A DNA stretch of 64,000 bases from Myxococcota bacterium. GTDB taxonomy: Bacteria > Myxococcota_A > Polyangia > HGW-17. The notes beneath the pieces were generated by a model, which was not told where the DNA came from, did no database searches, and was given only the letters and a program-made list of their open reading frames with translations. Numbering within the stretch: position 1 is the first letter of the stretch; each line of letters starts with the position of its first letter. The translations under genes were made by a program, and so were the position numbers. Location of the stretch: NCBI GenBank assembly GCA_018821305.1, contig JAHJMN010000199.1:25521-89520 (forward strand), written 5' to 3'. Below, one piece after another: positions 1 through 8,658 of this stretch.

Positions 1-206
1 TCAATGACATTCTCAACCAATTCCCGCTGGAGTTTGATGGGTGTTACAATGAAGTAATTTCCAATACCGTACGTTCTGCAGGCTCTGGATATGTCGTGAA
101 TATCCAGATTCGTAACGGCGGTAGTTACAGTTTCGCCGTTGCGGTTGAGAACGGGGTAGTGCATTAAAAGCACATGAGTATGCGATGCTTTCTCCTTGAG
201 GTCCAT
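1..206 (-). CDS. TrmD-linked SAM-dependent RNA methyltransferase (partial)
   Basis: Only the N-terminal 68 or so codons are present; the gene runs off the left edge of the window. The ATG at 206 overlaps the trmD stop codon by one base (TAATG), so the two are translationally coupled. The visible protein reads MDLKEKASHTHVLLMHYPVL followed by an RNGETVTTAVTNLDIHDISR stretch and a TYGIGNYFIVTP segment. This matches my memory of the small methyltransferase-like family (Methyltrn_RNA_4) that lies next to or is fused to TrmD in deltaproteobacteria and other phyla. The family is predicted to be an RNA methyltransferase of the SPOUT type; its substrate is not evident from the sequence. Confidence 0.8.
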   Translation of the reverse strand, partial: MDLKEKASHTHVLLMHYPVLNRNGETVTTAVTNLDIHDISRACRTYGIGNYFIVTPIKLQRELVENVI

Positions 207-931
207 TATTCCAGGCCTTTCAGCAGTTTTCGATCTTCATCCGTGAGAGAAAACTGTTCAAATAAATCAGGGCGTCGTTCCCTGGTTCGGAGAAGTGACA
301 TTTTTCTTCTCCATTTTCTAATATTTTCGTGATGTCCCGACAGTAGAATTTCGGGAACTTTCAAACCGTTGAATTCAGCAGGTCTTGTGTAGTGCGGATA
401 TTCCAGAAGACCAGCAGTGTGCGATTCATCGGAAATACTTTCGTTGTTTCCCATAAAGTTTGGAAGAAGACGACAGACTCCTTCCATAAGAACCATTGAA
501 GCTACTTCACCACCATTTAAAACATAATCTCCGATGGAGATTTCGCGATGAACATAAAGTTCACGGATTCGTTCATCAATGCCTTCATACCTTCCGTTGA
601 GAAGAATGAGCGGCTTGTCCATGGTGGCAAACTCGCGAAGTGTTTTTTGAGTGAGCAATTCCCCCTGTGGTGTCAGGTGAATTACATATCCGCCTCCACT
701 GGCCTCCGTTGCAGCCTTTATGGCAGCTTCAACGGGCTGTGGAGTCATAACCATTCCGGCACCTCCACCGTATGGAACATCATCAACTTTAAAGTGCTTG
801 TCCGCAGTATAGTTACGGATATCAACAAGTTGAATGTCCAGCAATCCATCCTGTACGGCTTTGCCCATCAGGGATGTGGATATAAATCCATCAAAAATTT
901 CCGGAAAGATGGTAAGAACGGCAATTTTCAT
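206..931 (-). CDS. trmD: tRNA (guanine37-N1)-methyltransferase TrmD
   Basis: TrmD methylates N1 of G37 in tRNAs with a G at position 36, using S-adenosylmethionine, and prevents +1 frameshifting. The 241-residue product has the family hallmarks: N-terminal MKIAVLTIFPEIFDGF, the PYGGGAGMVM loop, GRYEGIDERI, and the knot segment GDYVLNGGE. The usual length is about 240. I start at the ATG at 931 because the family begins MK(I/F)xxxTxFPE; an in-frame extension to 958 (MIMDVVYIP) is not family-like and no start has a strong Shine-Dalgarno. It is the third gene of rpsP-rimM-trmD, the usual bacterial order, and is coupled to the downstream methyltransferase gene. Confidence 0.96.
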   Translation of the reverse strand: MKIAVLTIFPEIFDGFISTSLMGKAVQDGLLDIQLVDIRNYTADKHFKVDDVPYGGGAGMVMTPQPVEAAIKAATEASGGGYVIHLTPQGELLTQKTLREFATMDKPLILLNGRYEGIDERIRELYVHREISIGDYVLNGGEVASMVLMEGVCRLLPNFMGNNESISDESHTAGLLEYPHYTRPAEFNGLKVPEILLSGHHENIRKWRRKMSLLRTRERRPDLFEQFSLTDEDRKLLKGLE

Positions 932-1005
932 AGGAATATAAACTACATCCATGATCACATAATTGCCATTTTTTGTAATAAAATATATTTAAATAAATGA
1001 TTTTA

Positions 1006-1551
1006 TTATGAAAAATGAAGATCGTGGATTGATGTAAAGAAGTCTTCTGAAATGATTGCTTTTTTATTGCTGTAATCAAAGTCAATAAAATGTTGAGGGG
1101 GAAGAGGGCAGATGATCTCTCCTGATTCCTGTTTAATCACTGCCATGGGGTAGGGCGCAGGAGAATGCATGAAGGATGTAATTTTTCCCAGAGAACGCCC
1201 GGAAGGGGAGCAGATCTCCATGCCAATCATATCATCGAGAAAAAGCTCTTTTTCCGTAAGCTCACCGAGGTATTTCTTGTCAAACCAGAACTCAGTTCCC
1301 CGGAGAGTTTCAATTTTGTTACGATCTTTTATTTCTTCGCACTCAATGATGATGTTTCCATCAGTGTTGACGGCAGTTCGGGTGATATTTATCTCAAGAA
1401 CAAAATCTTCTTCATCGGTTTTCCCCTTGAGAATTGCATTTTTGACAGGAGTCCAATCAACGGAAAGATCCGTATACACAACAAAACCACCACGGACACC
1501 GTGAGGTTTAATGATCTTTCCTGCTTGAATCAATTCAGAATCTCTTGACAA
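1006..1551 (-). CDS. rimM: 16S rRNA processing protein RimM
   Basis: RimM is a 30S maturation factor that binds ribosomal protein S19 and helps assemble the head of the small subunit. The 181-residue product has the N-terminal beta-barrel signature (LIQAGKIIKPHGVRGGFVVY) and a C-terminal PRC-barrel region beginning around residue 100 (LFLDDMIGMEICSPSGRSLG). The only start that keeps a normal N-terminus is TTG at 1551, 15 bases after the rpsP stop; no clear Shine-Dalgarno precedes it, so translation may depend on coupling to rpsP. It sits between rpsP and trmD as usual. No KH-domain (ylqC) gene is present between rpsP and rimM, where many bacteria have one. Confidence 0.93.
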   Translation of the reverse strand: MSRDSELIQAGKIIKPHGVRGGFVVYTDLSVDWTPVKNAILKGKTDEEDFVLEINITRTAVNTDGNIIIECEEIKDRNKIETLRGTEFWFDKKYLGELTEKELFLDDMIGMEICSPSGRSLGKITSFMHSPAPYPMAVIKQESGEIICPLPPQHFIDFDYSNKKAIISEDFFTSIHDLHFS

Positions 1552-1565
1552 TTTGAGGACAAAAT

Positions 1566-1820
1566 TTATTTGCCGGCAGTCTTGGCTTTGTAAGCGGTAA
1601 TAAGTTTTTTAACCGTTACAGTGGGGATGGTTCCCTTGGAAAGCCAATGTTCAACTCTGTCCATTTTGAGTTCGATCTGTGGAACATCGCTGACGGGATT
1701 ATAATAGCCGACCTGATCGGTTACTCTACCGTCACGACGGGATTCGGATTCCGTTACAACTATTCTATAGAAAGGGTTACCTTTTGATCCACCGCGGGAT
1801 AAGCGCATTTTCAATGCCAT
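1566..1820 (-). CDS. rpsP: 30S ribosomal protein S16
   Basis: The 84-residue product begins MALKMRLSRGGSKGNPFYRI and contains SESRRDGRVTDQVGYYNP, the unmistakable S16 signature. S16 is a primary assembly protein of the small ribosomal subunit. The ATG at 1820 is preceded by GGAGG eight bases upstream, so the longer in-frame reading up to 1922 is rejected. It is the first gene of the rpsP-rimM-trmD operon, read away from the divergent gene at 2041. Confidence 0.97.
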   Translation of the reverse strand: MALKMRLSRGGSKGNPFYRIVVTESESRRDGRVTDQVGYYNPVSDVPQIELKMDRVEHWLSKGTIPTVTVKKLITAYKAKTAGK

Positions 1821-1869
1821 TATAAAAACCTCCAGATTACTTCCCGTAAGGTCAGGGAAGTGGAACGCA

Positions 1870-1898
1870 TATATAGATGAACTTATTCCAAAGATCAA
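1870..1898 (-). promoter_or_regulatory. sigma-70-type promoter of rpsP-rimM-trmD
   Basis: Reading the minus strand, TTGATC (complement of 1893-1898) is followed after exactly 17 bases by TATATA (complement of 1870-1875). Both hexamers differ from consensus at two positions. A start near 1863 would give a leader of about 40 bases ending in the GGAGG of rpsP. Location, spacing and orientation all fit a housekeeping promoter for the ribosomal operon. Confidence 0.7.
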
Positions 1899-2040
1899 GT
1901 ACAAAGAAACAAATAAAAACAATAATTCGTTGAAATAAAGTGGATAAAACTCTAAGTTTACCAGCAGGAAAACTTCATTTTCAGTGTTGTATTTCCAGTT
2001 CGTAACTAAAATTCATTATGATTTTTTTCAGGAATATTAA

Positions 2041-3519
2041 ATGATATCAGTATTTTTAGTATTTTTTGCTATGACAGGGAATGTGGACGTAATGACCATG
2101 AACGCCTTTGATCGGGCCAAGTGGTGTAATTCGATGCAGAATACTCTGGACATGTCCGAAGCACAAAAGCGGATCCTTGCACCTGTTCCAACTTACAGGG
2201 TGGATGAAATTCGGAACTGGCTTCAGGTTAAAGGGGCTGTTTTGCCACCTCCATCAGGGTTTTTTGCTGTGCCTTCAGTTAAAATAAACATAAATCAGAT
2301 TCGTAGGGAGAAAAAGAAGACTCCTGAACCACTGGATCTCTTCCTTGCGGCACCAGCTTTAACAGATCCTGCGAAAAATGCTGTAATGCTTGATATACTT
2401 ACTCGGGGGTGTTTGATTAAAGCGCTGCTCAATCGAAAGACGGAAGTAAGTGTCCCGATGTTGCTTCTCAATGCGTCATTTCATCCACCTACTATGATTT
2501 TCCGGAACATGATTGCTACCGGTCTTCAGAAAATGGGGCCGATCACTGTGCTTTCTCTATATGAGTACAGCAGGCAGAGCGTAAACCGTCAGCGGAATAA
2601 AGAGCTGTTTTATAAAGTAAGGTTTGCAGAATATGTAATTAATTCATCCGCATCCGGTAATCCACGGTTTGCTCTTCAGTCAGAGAAGTCTCTGCGTTTG
2701 AAACTTATTGCTCTGTATGGGGAAAACCTGTCATCTCAGGCAATTGAACCCCTTCTCGAAATTGCAAACAGTGAAGATATCGAGTATCGAAAGGCCGGAC
2801 GGGACGCTATTTTAAAGTACTTTGACAGTAAAAAGAAATCCGCAACAGTAGGAACAATCAAACTTCCCGGTGGCGAAGAAAAGAAAGCAGTTTTGTATAT
2901 CAGTCCGAAAGCGAGAGCTTTTCATGCGGTAAAACAGAAGTTGGAAGAACTGACGAAGGGTGACTATGACCGCACTGCTTCCGGCCGGGGTCTGGCGATC
3001 AATCTGTTTTCCGAGTGGGATAAAAGGCGGAATTCAAAATGGAAATACGCTTTTGCGGATGCCTGGGAACTGGATAAAAACGGGCAAAAAGAGCAGGCTG
3101 TTGAAAAATACCGTGAGATTCTTGCCAATGCCCCGGATCTTCCTCAAAGAAAACTCATGGTTGGTGCTTTTCTGGAACTTGCCCGACAACATCTTGGAAA
3201 AGGATCTATTGCAAAGGCCTTGAATCTTTTCAGGATCGTTATACAGATAGACCCAAAACCGATATATGAGGCCGACCTTTTCTATCTTCTCGGGCTGATG
3301 GAGGAAAGTTCCGGTGATACAGAACAGGCCCGGTTCTGGTATCGTATGTCCTTGCGCAGAAATCCGGAACATATCTGGTCTGCAGGGGCTCTCAGTTCTT
3401 TGAGTCCAGTCCCAATTCTTCCCATCGGGGATTGGGAGAGAAGTGCATTTTTCTTCAGTGCTTTTCTGGCCTTTGCCCTGTTTTTCATCTGGTCTCTCAG
3501 GAGGCTTTTATCATGGTAA
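2041..3519 (+). CDS. HEAT/TPR-repeat protein with C-terminal membrane anchor
   Basis: A 492-residue protein I do not recognise. The N-terminus has a short hydrophobic stretch (SVFLVFFAMTG) that could be a weak signal peptide. The middle looks alpha-helical and HEAT-like (around residues 215-270: KLIALYGENLSSQAIEPLLE). TPR-like helices follow (about 330-445: ALNLFRIVIQIDPKPIYEAD, WYRMSLRRNPEHIW). A single transmembrane helix (AFFFSAFLAFALFFIWSL) lies within the last 25 residues and is followed by a basic tail. This layout suggests a scaffold on the membrane. Its stop overlaps the start of the next gene by 7 bases, so the two are probably co-translated. An AGGAA ribosome site precedes the ATG. 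Confidence 0.75.
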   Translation: MISVFLVFFAMTGNVDVMTMNAFDRAKWCNSMQNTLDMSEAQKRILAPVPTYRVDEIRNWLQVKGAVLPPPSGFFAVPSVKININQIRREKKKTPEPLDLFLAAPALTDPAKNAVMLDILTRGCLIKALLNRKTEVSVPMLLLNASFHPPTMIFRNMIATGLQKMGPITVLSLYEYSRQSVNRQRNKELFYKVRFAEYVINSSASGNPRFALQSEKSLRLKLIALYGENLSSQAIEPLLEIANSEDIEYRKAGRDAILKYFDSKKKSATVGTIKLPGGEEKKAVLYISPKARAFHAVKQKLEELTKGDYDRTASGRGLAINLFSEWDKRRNSKWKYAFADAWELDKNGQKEQAVEKYREILANAPDLPQRKLMVGAFLELARQHLGKGSIAKALNLFRIVIQIDPKPIYEADLFYLLGLMEESSGDTEQARFWYRMSLRRNPEHIWSAGALSSLSPVPILPIGDWERSAFFFSAFLAFALFFIWSLRRLLSW

Positions 3520-4073
3520 TACTCCTGATTCTCGGAATCATTTTATTTCCTGCCGTTTCAAATGGTCAAACCATTACAGTTTCGCTGGATGCTGATGCTT
3601 TAGGTCGACTTATTGAAAACAATACTCCCGATTCAATTCCACTTTATGGGCCTTTTTATCTGAGTAATATTAAGGTTGATTCAATTGAAAGTGATGTGGT
3701 GAAAGGTAAAGTCCAGCTTGATTTCCGTGGAAGCATGAAGATTCCATTGCCTTTTTTTAAAACCAGAACAATTGATGTGGATACGGGAATTCCCCTCGGA
3801 ATAACGTTCAAGGTGCGAGCTAACCGAACGGAGATTTTTATTCCCGTCGATTCCTTAACTTTCAAGACCGGACCGCTGGGTGTTAGTCTTAAAAACCGCC
3901 TTATGACTCTGTTTCGAAGCTGGATGTCTTCTTCTTCGGGGAGATCTTCTCTGCAAAGTAGTCTGACGTGGGATATGGGAAAGACTCTTCGAACGATTTT
4001 CGGAAAAGGTAAGTGGAAGTTACAAATATCCCAGAAAAAGGATCTGATTACTCTGCTGGCTAAATTGCCCTGA
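3513..4073 (+). CDS. Secreted protein of unknown function
   Basis: The 186-residue product starts at an ATG preceded by AGGAGG, overlapping the upstream gene by 7 bases; a longer reading from 3432 lacks such a site. The N-terminus MVILLILGIILFPAVSNGQ is a convincing signal peptide. The mature part is beta-strand-rich with alternating polar and hydrophobic residues (LYGPFYLSNIKVDSIESDVV, GITFKVRANRTEIFIPVDSL) and a basic, Ser-rich segment near residue 135. The pattern is loosely like lipid-binding LEA or BPI-type envelope proteins, but I do not recognise the family. It probably acts in the periplasm with its membrane-anchored neighbour. Confidence 0.75.
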   Translation: MVILLILGIILFPAVSNGQTITVSLDADALGRLIENNTPDSIPLYGPFYLSNIKVDSIESDVVKGKVQLDFRGSMKIPLPFFKTRTIDVDTGIPLGITFKVRANRTEIFIPVDSLTFKTGPLGVSLKNRLMTLFRSWMSSSSGRSSLQSSLTWDMGKTLRTIFGKGKWKLQISQKKDLITLLAKLP

Positions 4074-4084
4074 ACGGGTGTTTC

Positions 4085-4963
4085 TTGAATAATAAAACAA
4101 AATCATATATATATGCTATTTCCGCAGTGATGATGTGGTCCACAGTGGCTACAGCATTTAAAATTACACTGCGACACACTTCCGTATCAGGTCTTGTTTT
4201 TCTGTCATCTTTCTTTTCCTTGCTTTGTTTCGCAGTAATTCTTTTTGGTTTCCGGCGGACTTCCCCTGTATCGGTGTTTAGTCTGAACAGGTTGAAGACT
4301 GGATTTTTTCGCGGGCTTCTGAACCCTGTAATTTATTATTTTGTTCTTTTTCATGCCTATTCTCTGCTTTTAGCTCAGCATGCCCAGGCAATTAATTATA
4401 CCTGGGGGATCACTCTTGGAATTGCCGCAGCACTTTATTTAAAGCAAAAATTCACAGTTTTCGATGTAATCGGTTCCATTATTTCCTGGGGTGGTGTTGC
4501 ATTCATTATATATACTAACGCAGGTCCTTCGGGATCCATAAACCTGATAGGGGTTTTTCTTGCGCTCTTTTCAACGGTATTGTGGAGTTTTTACTGGATC
4601 TGGAATGCTGACAGTGCTGAAGATGAAGTGATTTCTTTTTTCTTTAATTTTTTATGGGGAACCATTATCAGTGGGTTGATTTTAATTTTTACCGGTTTTC
4701 CAGGTTTTTCCCTTGAAGCGCTTGCGGGGGGAGCCTGGATAGGTATTTTTGAAATGGGCATTACATTTTTACTCTGGCTTCGAGCAATGAAATTATCGGA
4801 AAATGCCAGCGATGTGACGACTCTGATATTTCTTTCACCCTTTATAAGTCTTGTATTTATAGGAAAATTTGCCGGGGAATCTGTCAGTTTACTGTCGATT
4901 ATTGGTCTTACTATAATCGTAGGTGGTCTTATTTTTCGGCAAAAAATGAAAAAGAAGGAATAA
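4085..4963 (+). CDS. EamA-family (DMT) transporter
   Basis: The 292-residue product is an integral membrane protein with about ten hydrophobic helices arranged as two EamA repeats. The first opens with AISAVMMWSTVATAFKI and the second with LALFSTVLWSFYWIWN, the typical Trp-containing motifs of the drug/metabolite transporter superfamily. Length is normal for the family. The start is TTG at 4085, 11 bases after the preceding stop; an ATG at 4130 would remove half of the first helix. Members export amino acids, metabolites or toxins, or take up nucleotide sugars; the substrate cannot be told here. Confidence 0.88.
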   Translation: MNNKTKSYIYAISAVMMWSTVATAFKITLRHTSVSGLVFLSSFFSLLCFAVILFGFRRTSPVSVFSLNRLKTGFFRGLLNPVIYYFVLFHAYSLLLAQHAQAINYTWGITLGIAAALYLKQKFTVFDVIGSIISWGGVAFIIYTNAGPSGSINLIGVFLALFSTVLWSFYWIWNADSAEDEVISFFFNFLWGTIISGLILIFTGFPGFSLEALAGGAWIGIFEMGITFLLWLRAMKLSENASDVTTLIFLSPFISLVFIGKFAGESVSLLSIIGLTIIVGGLIFRQKMKKKE

Positions 4964-5043
4964 AATCTTTAAGTTTGGATTTTTAAGCATGAAAGTCACC
5001 CTCAGTTCTTTTGGGGAAGAAATCGGATTCGTGGAAACTACGT

Positions 5044-7773
5044 ATGACAGATAATCAAGAAAAAAAAATACAATCCTGGTATTACCGGAACAGAAAAAAA
5101 TTGTATTTCAGCATAATTTTGCTGGTTCTATTTATCGGAATATCTGTTGCCTTATTTTTATATTATCGCAATGATTCTGGAACTTCGGAAATAGTTTTTA
5201 AAAATCGTGAAATCAGAATCCTTGGAATTGCAAGGGTACTTCCCGCCGCTGATTATGTAAAACCTGCAGTTTTATTGACGGATATGGCTGGAAATCCCGT
5301 TCCTTTATTGTCTTTTAAAGATAATGAATTTTATTATTTTCTTGATATTAATGGGAAATATCGAATCACTGTTACATCTCCTTTGGCGGAGAGTCGAACC
5401 GTAATATGGTCAAAACCCTGGGAAAATCTTGATATTGAACTGGTAGTTAAGCCTTTTGCAGCGGGTATAGTAGTTGATTCCGAAGACATGCCCGTTTCCG
5501 GGGCAAAAGTTATGGTAAAAGATAAGGATTCAAAAGAAAAATACGCTCAAACGGGGAAAAACGGGGAGTTCTTTATTGGACTTGATTCCGATACTCTTAA
5601 TCGTCTGTCGGTTTTTAATGAAGGATATACGGAGATTAAGGATTTTGTTCTGGATAAGGATTCAAAAGCCCTCGTACTGCGGATCACAAAAACAAACAGT
5701 CTTGGCATCAGAACACTTGATGCTGAAGGAAATCCCGTTCCCGGCTGTTCCATAGTTTTTGGGGGAGAGGGAATCTGGCCCCCGGTTCATCTCGTTTCCG
5801 GACCAGATGGGAAAGTTGCAGTGAGAGGCGTTTCTGAAGGTTACTACTCCGTATCCGCCTGGAATGAAAAGTTGACCGGAGATATGGACGGTTTTTATGT
5901 AGAAAAAAACACTGAAACGGAAATCCACCTGCATATGGATCCCGGAACAAAACTGAAATTTCTCGTGAGGGACAGGAAATCCGGTGTGGGAATTGAGGGG
6001 GCATCGGTAACTGTTGCCCTGGAAGATCCCGGAATCATATCTCATACTATGGAAACGGATAAAAATGGCTTTATTACGACAGCGCCATTGAAAAAGGGGA
6101 AGATCCGGTTCAATATTACAGCACCGGGGTATATTAATTTATCTGGACGTCGATACTGGGTTTCCGATACTGATAAATTTGCTGTATTTGAAATGGACCG
6201 GGGACTTACATTGCGCGGTCAGGTTGTTGATGAGCGGGATCTGCCAGTGGAAAACGCCATCGTGGAGATCCACGGAACTGACTCCGCTGGACACATGGTA
6301 ACTCCTGTTTCCCTTGGTTCATCAGAACTTAAACCATCAAAAGAACTCGGCGTAACTGCAAAAAAAACGACTATCGGCCTTCTCACGGATGGCGCCGTTA
6401 CTACAGATTCCGAAGGAAAATTTATACTTACTGGTATTCCTTCAGGTATTTTGGGTTTGAGGGTCAAGCATCAGGATTATTCCAGCGGATTTATGCATCT
6501 GGGGTATGTGGAAAAAACCCGGGACGATATATTGTTAAAATTAAAAAAAGGGCGGGATCTTACAGGGTATATTGTTGATAAAGCTGGTATTCCCCTTGGT
6601 GGAACGGAAATTCGTGTTGAATCAGATTTTGCACCGGACTTCAGTTTTACGACCTATGCGGATAACTCCGGGAATTTTAAAATCAGCGGTTGTCCCGAAG
6701 TGGTTACCCTTACTTATCGCCTTCTGGGTTTTTCTCCGGTTACGGAAACAATCAAACCTGCTGGAGATCACAAAGTGATTCTGGATCGTGCGGAGACTTA
6801 CTTTTCGATTTTTGTCAGGGACAATAGAAGTATTCCTCTTTCCGGAGCTCTTGTAACTATTGAAAGTACCAATCGGCCGGAAGTTTTTTCAACTATTTCG
6901 GGGCCCAGTGGCAAAACTGACTTTAAAAATACTGGAAAATGCCCCTTCCGGGTTACTGTGAATCATCAGGAATATCCAGAGTACAGTTTTATGCTGGAAA
7001 AATGCGAAGATAAGAATGTGGAACTTCCTGCGGGTGGCGGATTTGAACTTTTCATTAGAGATAAGAGAACATCAAATCCTTTAAGCGGCACATTAAAAAT
7101 GTATCATTCCTCCGGATCAGAGGAAGAATTTGCTTTTTCAAAGGGAAAGGTTCGTCGTAGCGGGGTATCTGAAGGGGCATATACTGCGGTTATAGCTTCG
7201 TTTGGTTATGCTGATGTGATTATTTCATTGAAAATTCCAAAGGGTAATTCCCCGGGAGAAATAACTCTAAAAGAACGCATTATTGAGATGGAAATGGGGG
7301 GGACAGTTACGGGAAATGTCGTGGACTACTATGGTTATCCAGTGAAATATGCTCGCGTTATTGCTGGAAATGAAACGACTTTTACCGATGCTGTGGGCAA
7401 TTTCACTGTGAAATCCCTGGAAAGTGGAACTGTTACTTTTCACATCTGGCATCAGTTGAAGGGTTACGCAAAAAAAGATGTGACTGTTGAAAGCAACTCC
7501 ACTACGAGCGGAGTAAATATTCGCATGGGGCAGATAGGTGAAAAGCACCGGAAAAAGCTTACTTTTATTAAAAAGAATGGGAGGCTTTATGCGGATCCGA
7601 TTCCCAGAGACCTTGCGGAAGTATTAACTTCTAATGATGAAATTCTTTCGGTGAATGGTCTAGGGGCAACAGTTCCATTAGAGTTGATTAATCGTCGAAT
7701 TGCAATGGGGGGCGGGGTTATCTACTTGACACTAAAAGTAAAAGGTAGAGGAATTGAATCAGTTTTCTACTGA
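5044..7773 (+). CDS. Membrane-anchored carboxypeptidase-regulatory-like repeat protein with PDZ-like C-terminus
   Basis: A 909-residue protein starting at the ATG at 5044; an upstream in-frame TTG (5011) is less likely. A short basic cytoplasmic tail precedes one transmembrane helix (residues 21-41). The rest should be periplasmic and consists of about eight repeats of 70-100 residues of the carboxypeptidase-regulatory-like/CNA-B beta-sandwich type. These are recognisable by phrases such as VDSEDMPVSGAKVMVKD, VDERDLPVENAIVEI and VDKAGIPLGGTEIRVES, each followed by a TDxxGxFxI strand. The last 50 residues (SNDEILSVNGLGATVPLELI, then GGVIYLTLKVKG) resemble the second half of a PDZ domain. Such proteins usually act as adhesive or scaffold elements of the envelope. 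No catalytic domain is visible. Confidence 0.82.
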   Translation: MTDNQEKKIQSWYYRNRKKLYFSIILLVLFIGISVALFLYYRNDSGTSEIVFKNREIRILGIARVLPAADYVKPAVLLTDMAGNPVPLLSFKDNEFYYFLDINGKYRITVTSPLAESRTVIWSKPWENLDIELVVKPFAAGIVVDSEDMPVSGAKVMVKDKDSKEKYAQTGKNGEFFIGLDSDTLNRLSVFNEGYTEIKDFVLDKDSKALVLRITKTNSLGIRTLDAEGNPVPGCSIVFGGEGIWPPVHLVSGPDGKVAVRGVSEGYYSVSAWNEKLTGDMDGFYVEKNTETEIHLHMDPGTKLKFLVRDRKSGVGIEGASVTVALEDPGIISHTMETDKNGFITTAPLKKGKIRFNITAPGYINLSGRRYWVSDTDKFAVFEMDRGLTLRGQVVDERDLPVENAIVEIHGTDSAGHMVTPVSLGSSELKPSKELGVTAKKTTIGLLTDGAVTTDSEGKFILTGIPSGILGLRVKHQDYSSGFMHLGYVEKTRDDILLKLKKGRDLTGYIVDKAGIPLGGTEIRVESDFAPDFSFTTYADNSGNFKISGCPEVVTLTYRLLGFSPVTETIKPAGDHKVILDRAETYFSIFVRDNRSIPLSGALVTIESTNRPEVFSTISGPSGKTDFKNTGKCPFRVTVNHQEYPEYSFMLEKCEDKNVELPAGGGFELFIRDKRTSNPLSGTLKMYHSSGSEEEFAFSKGKVRRSGVSEGAYTAVIASFGYADVIISLKIPKGNSPGEITLKERIIEMEMGGTVTGNVVDYYGYPVKYARVIAGNETTFTDAVGNFTVKSLESGTVTFHIWHQLKGYAKKDVTVESNSTTSGVNIRMGQIGEKHRKKLTFIKKNGRLYADPIPRDLAEVLTSNDEILSVNGLGATVPLELINRRIAMGGGVIYLTLKVKGRGIESVFY

Positions 7774-7800
7774 TTTTTGTTTTAATTTCCAAAATCTACA

Positions 7801-7828
7801 TTGGTTTTCTCGTGCTGCTGCGTATAAT
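7801..7828 (+). promoter_or_regulatory. Possible sigma-70 promoter for the 7924-15122 operon
   Basis: TATAAT at 7823-7828 is a perfect -10 hexamer. TTGGTT at 7801-7806 lies 16 bases upstream and matches TTGACA at three positions. It is placed about 95 bases before the first gene of the following operon, in the only gap of the neighbourhood longer than 100 bases. Confidence 0.45.
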
Positions 7829-7923
7829 TTTTATGTTTATTCTGTATTGCGTTTATGAAATACGCTATTTTATGATAGCATCGGGTAGAAGTTCACAGGT
7901 TACTTTTGCAGGAGATAGCCGAA

Positions 7924-8658
7924 ATGACACAGCAGACGGATCCGGAAATTCTTTTTTCGTCATTCAATGTCTATAATCAGATAAGACCAATGCTTGGTAC
8001 ATACCATGTAATTGATATCCAGATCGATAACTCAGCTCAGGTGCTGGAGAATATCCAACTAAAGGATGTCAATCATTTCCACGATTCTGTATGGCTAAAA
8101 ACCATGGGGCTTTGTCTCGCGTATACCTGCAATCAGACTCAGGCTCTTTTCGGTCTCGCTGGAAGTTATAATATGCTTCTCGTTTATTCTCTTCCGGCGA
8201 CCCAGCGGGAAGGAACGGGCCTTCTTGCAACTTGCGCTTCCGCTGCAACTTCGTTTTTATCGTCTCATACGGGTACGCCTGCTCGTTTTTCCGGTAAAGT
8301 CATGGAATTTCCGGAACCTAAAATTATGGCAGCATATTTTTTATGGAAGCAGAATGAAAACCGTAATGTTATTATTCAGAGCATTGTTCTTGAGGCATTG
8401 ATGAGTCGCGGAAATACTTTTGAGCAGGCTCGCGAGATGCTCATGGCTCTTTCGGATCTCAAATCAAAACTCAGTTTAGTCAGCGATTTTCTACAAGTAG
8501 AAAAAATACCTCAGTGGCTTCTGAATGGTATATGTACCTACTGGAAAATTGACAACAACGAATTAAAACTGTCACTGAACCAGACTGTTCCCGATGGACC
8601 GGATTTTCTGTCATACATGGTGGAAATTTTTGAACAAAATACAGGAACTGATAAATGA
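7924..8658 (+). CDS. Cytoplasmic protein of unknown function
   Basis: The 244-residue product starts at an ATG preceded by AGGAG nine bases upstream; the in-frame TTG at 7906 is rejected. There is no signal peptide or membrane helix, so the protein should be cytoplasmic. The first 130 residues look alpha/beta (MLGTYHVIDIQIDNSAQ, FGLAGSYNMLLVYSLPAT). The second half is helical, with an amphipathic segment (EQAREMLMALSDLKSKLSLV). I do not recognise a family. Its stop overlaps the start of the AgmX-like gene (ATGA), so it is the first gene of a coupled operon and a candidate partner of that protein. Confidence 0.7.
   Translation: MTQQTDPEILFSSFNVYNQIRPMLGTYHVIDIQIDNSAQVLENIQLKDVNHFHDSVWLKTMGLCLAYTCNQTQALFGLAGSYNMLLVYSLPATQREGTGLLATCASAATSFLSSHTGTPARFSGKVMEFPEPKIMAAYFLWKQNENRNVIIQSIVLEALMSRGNTFEQAREMLMALSDLKSKLSLVSDFLQVEKIPQWLLNGICTYWKIDNNELKLSLNQTVPDGPDFLSYMVEIFEQNTGTDK

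Noticed and set aside
548..1000. 150-codon plus-strand reading frame opposite trmD
   Set aside because: It is antisense to a certain gene (trmD), has no ribosome site of note, and its product has no recognisable feature.
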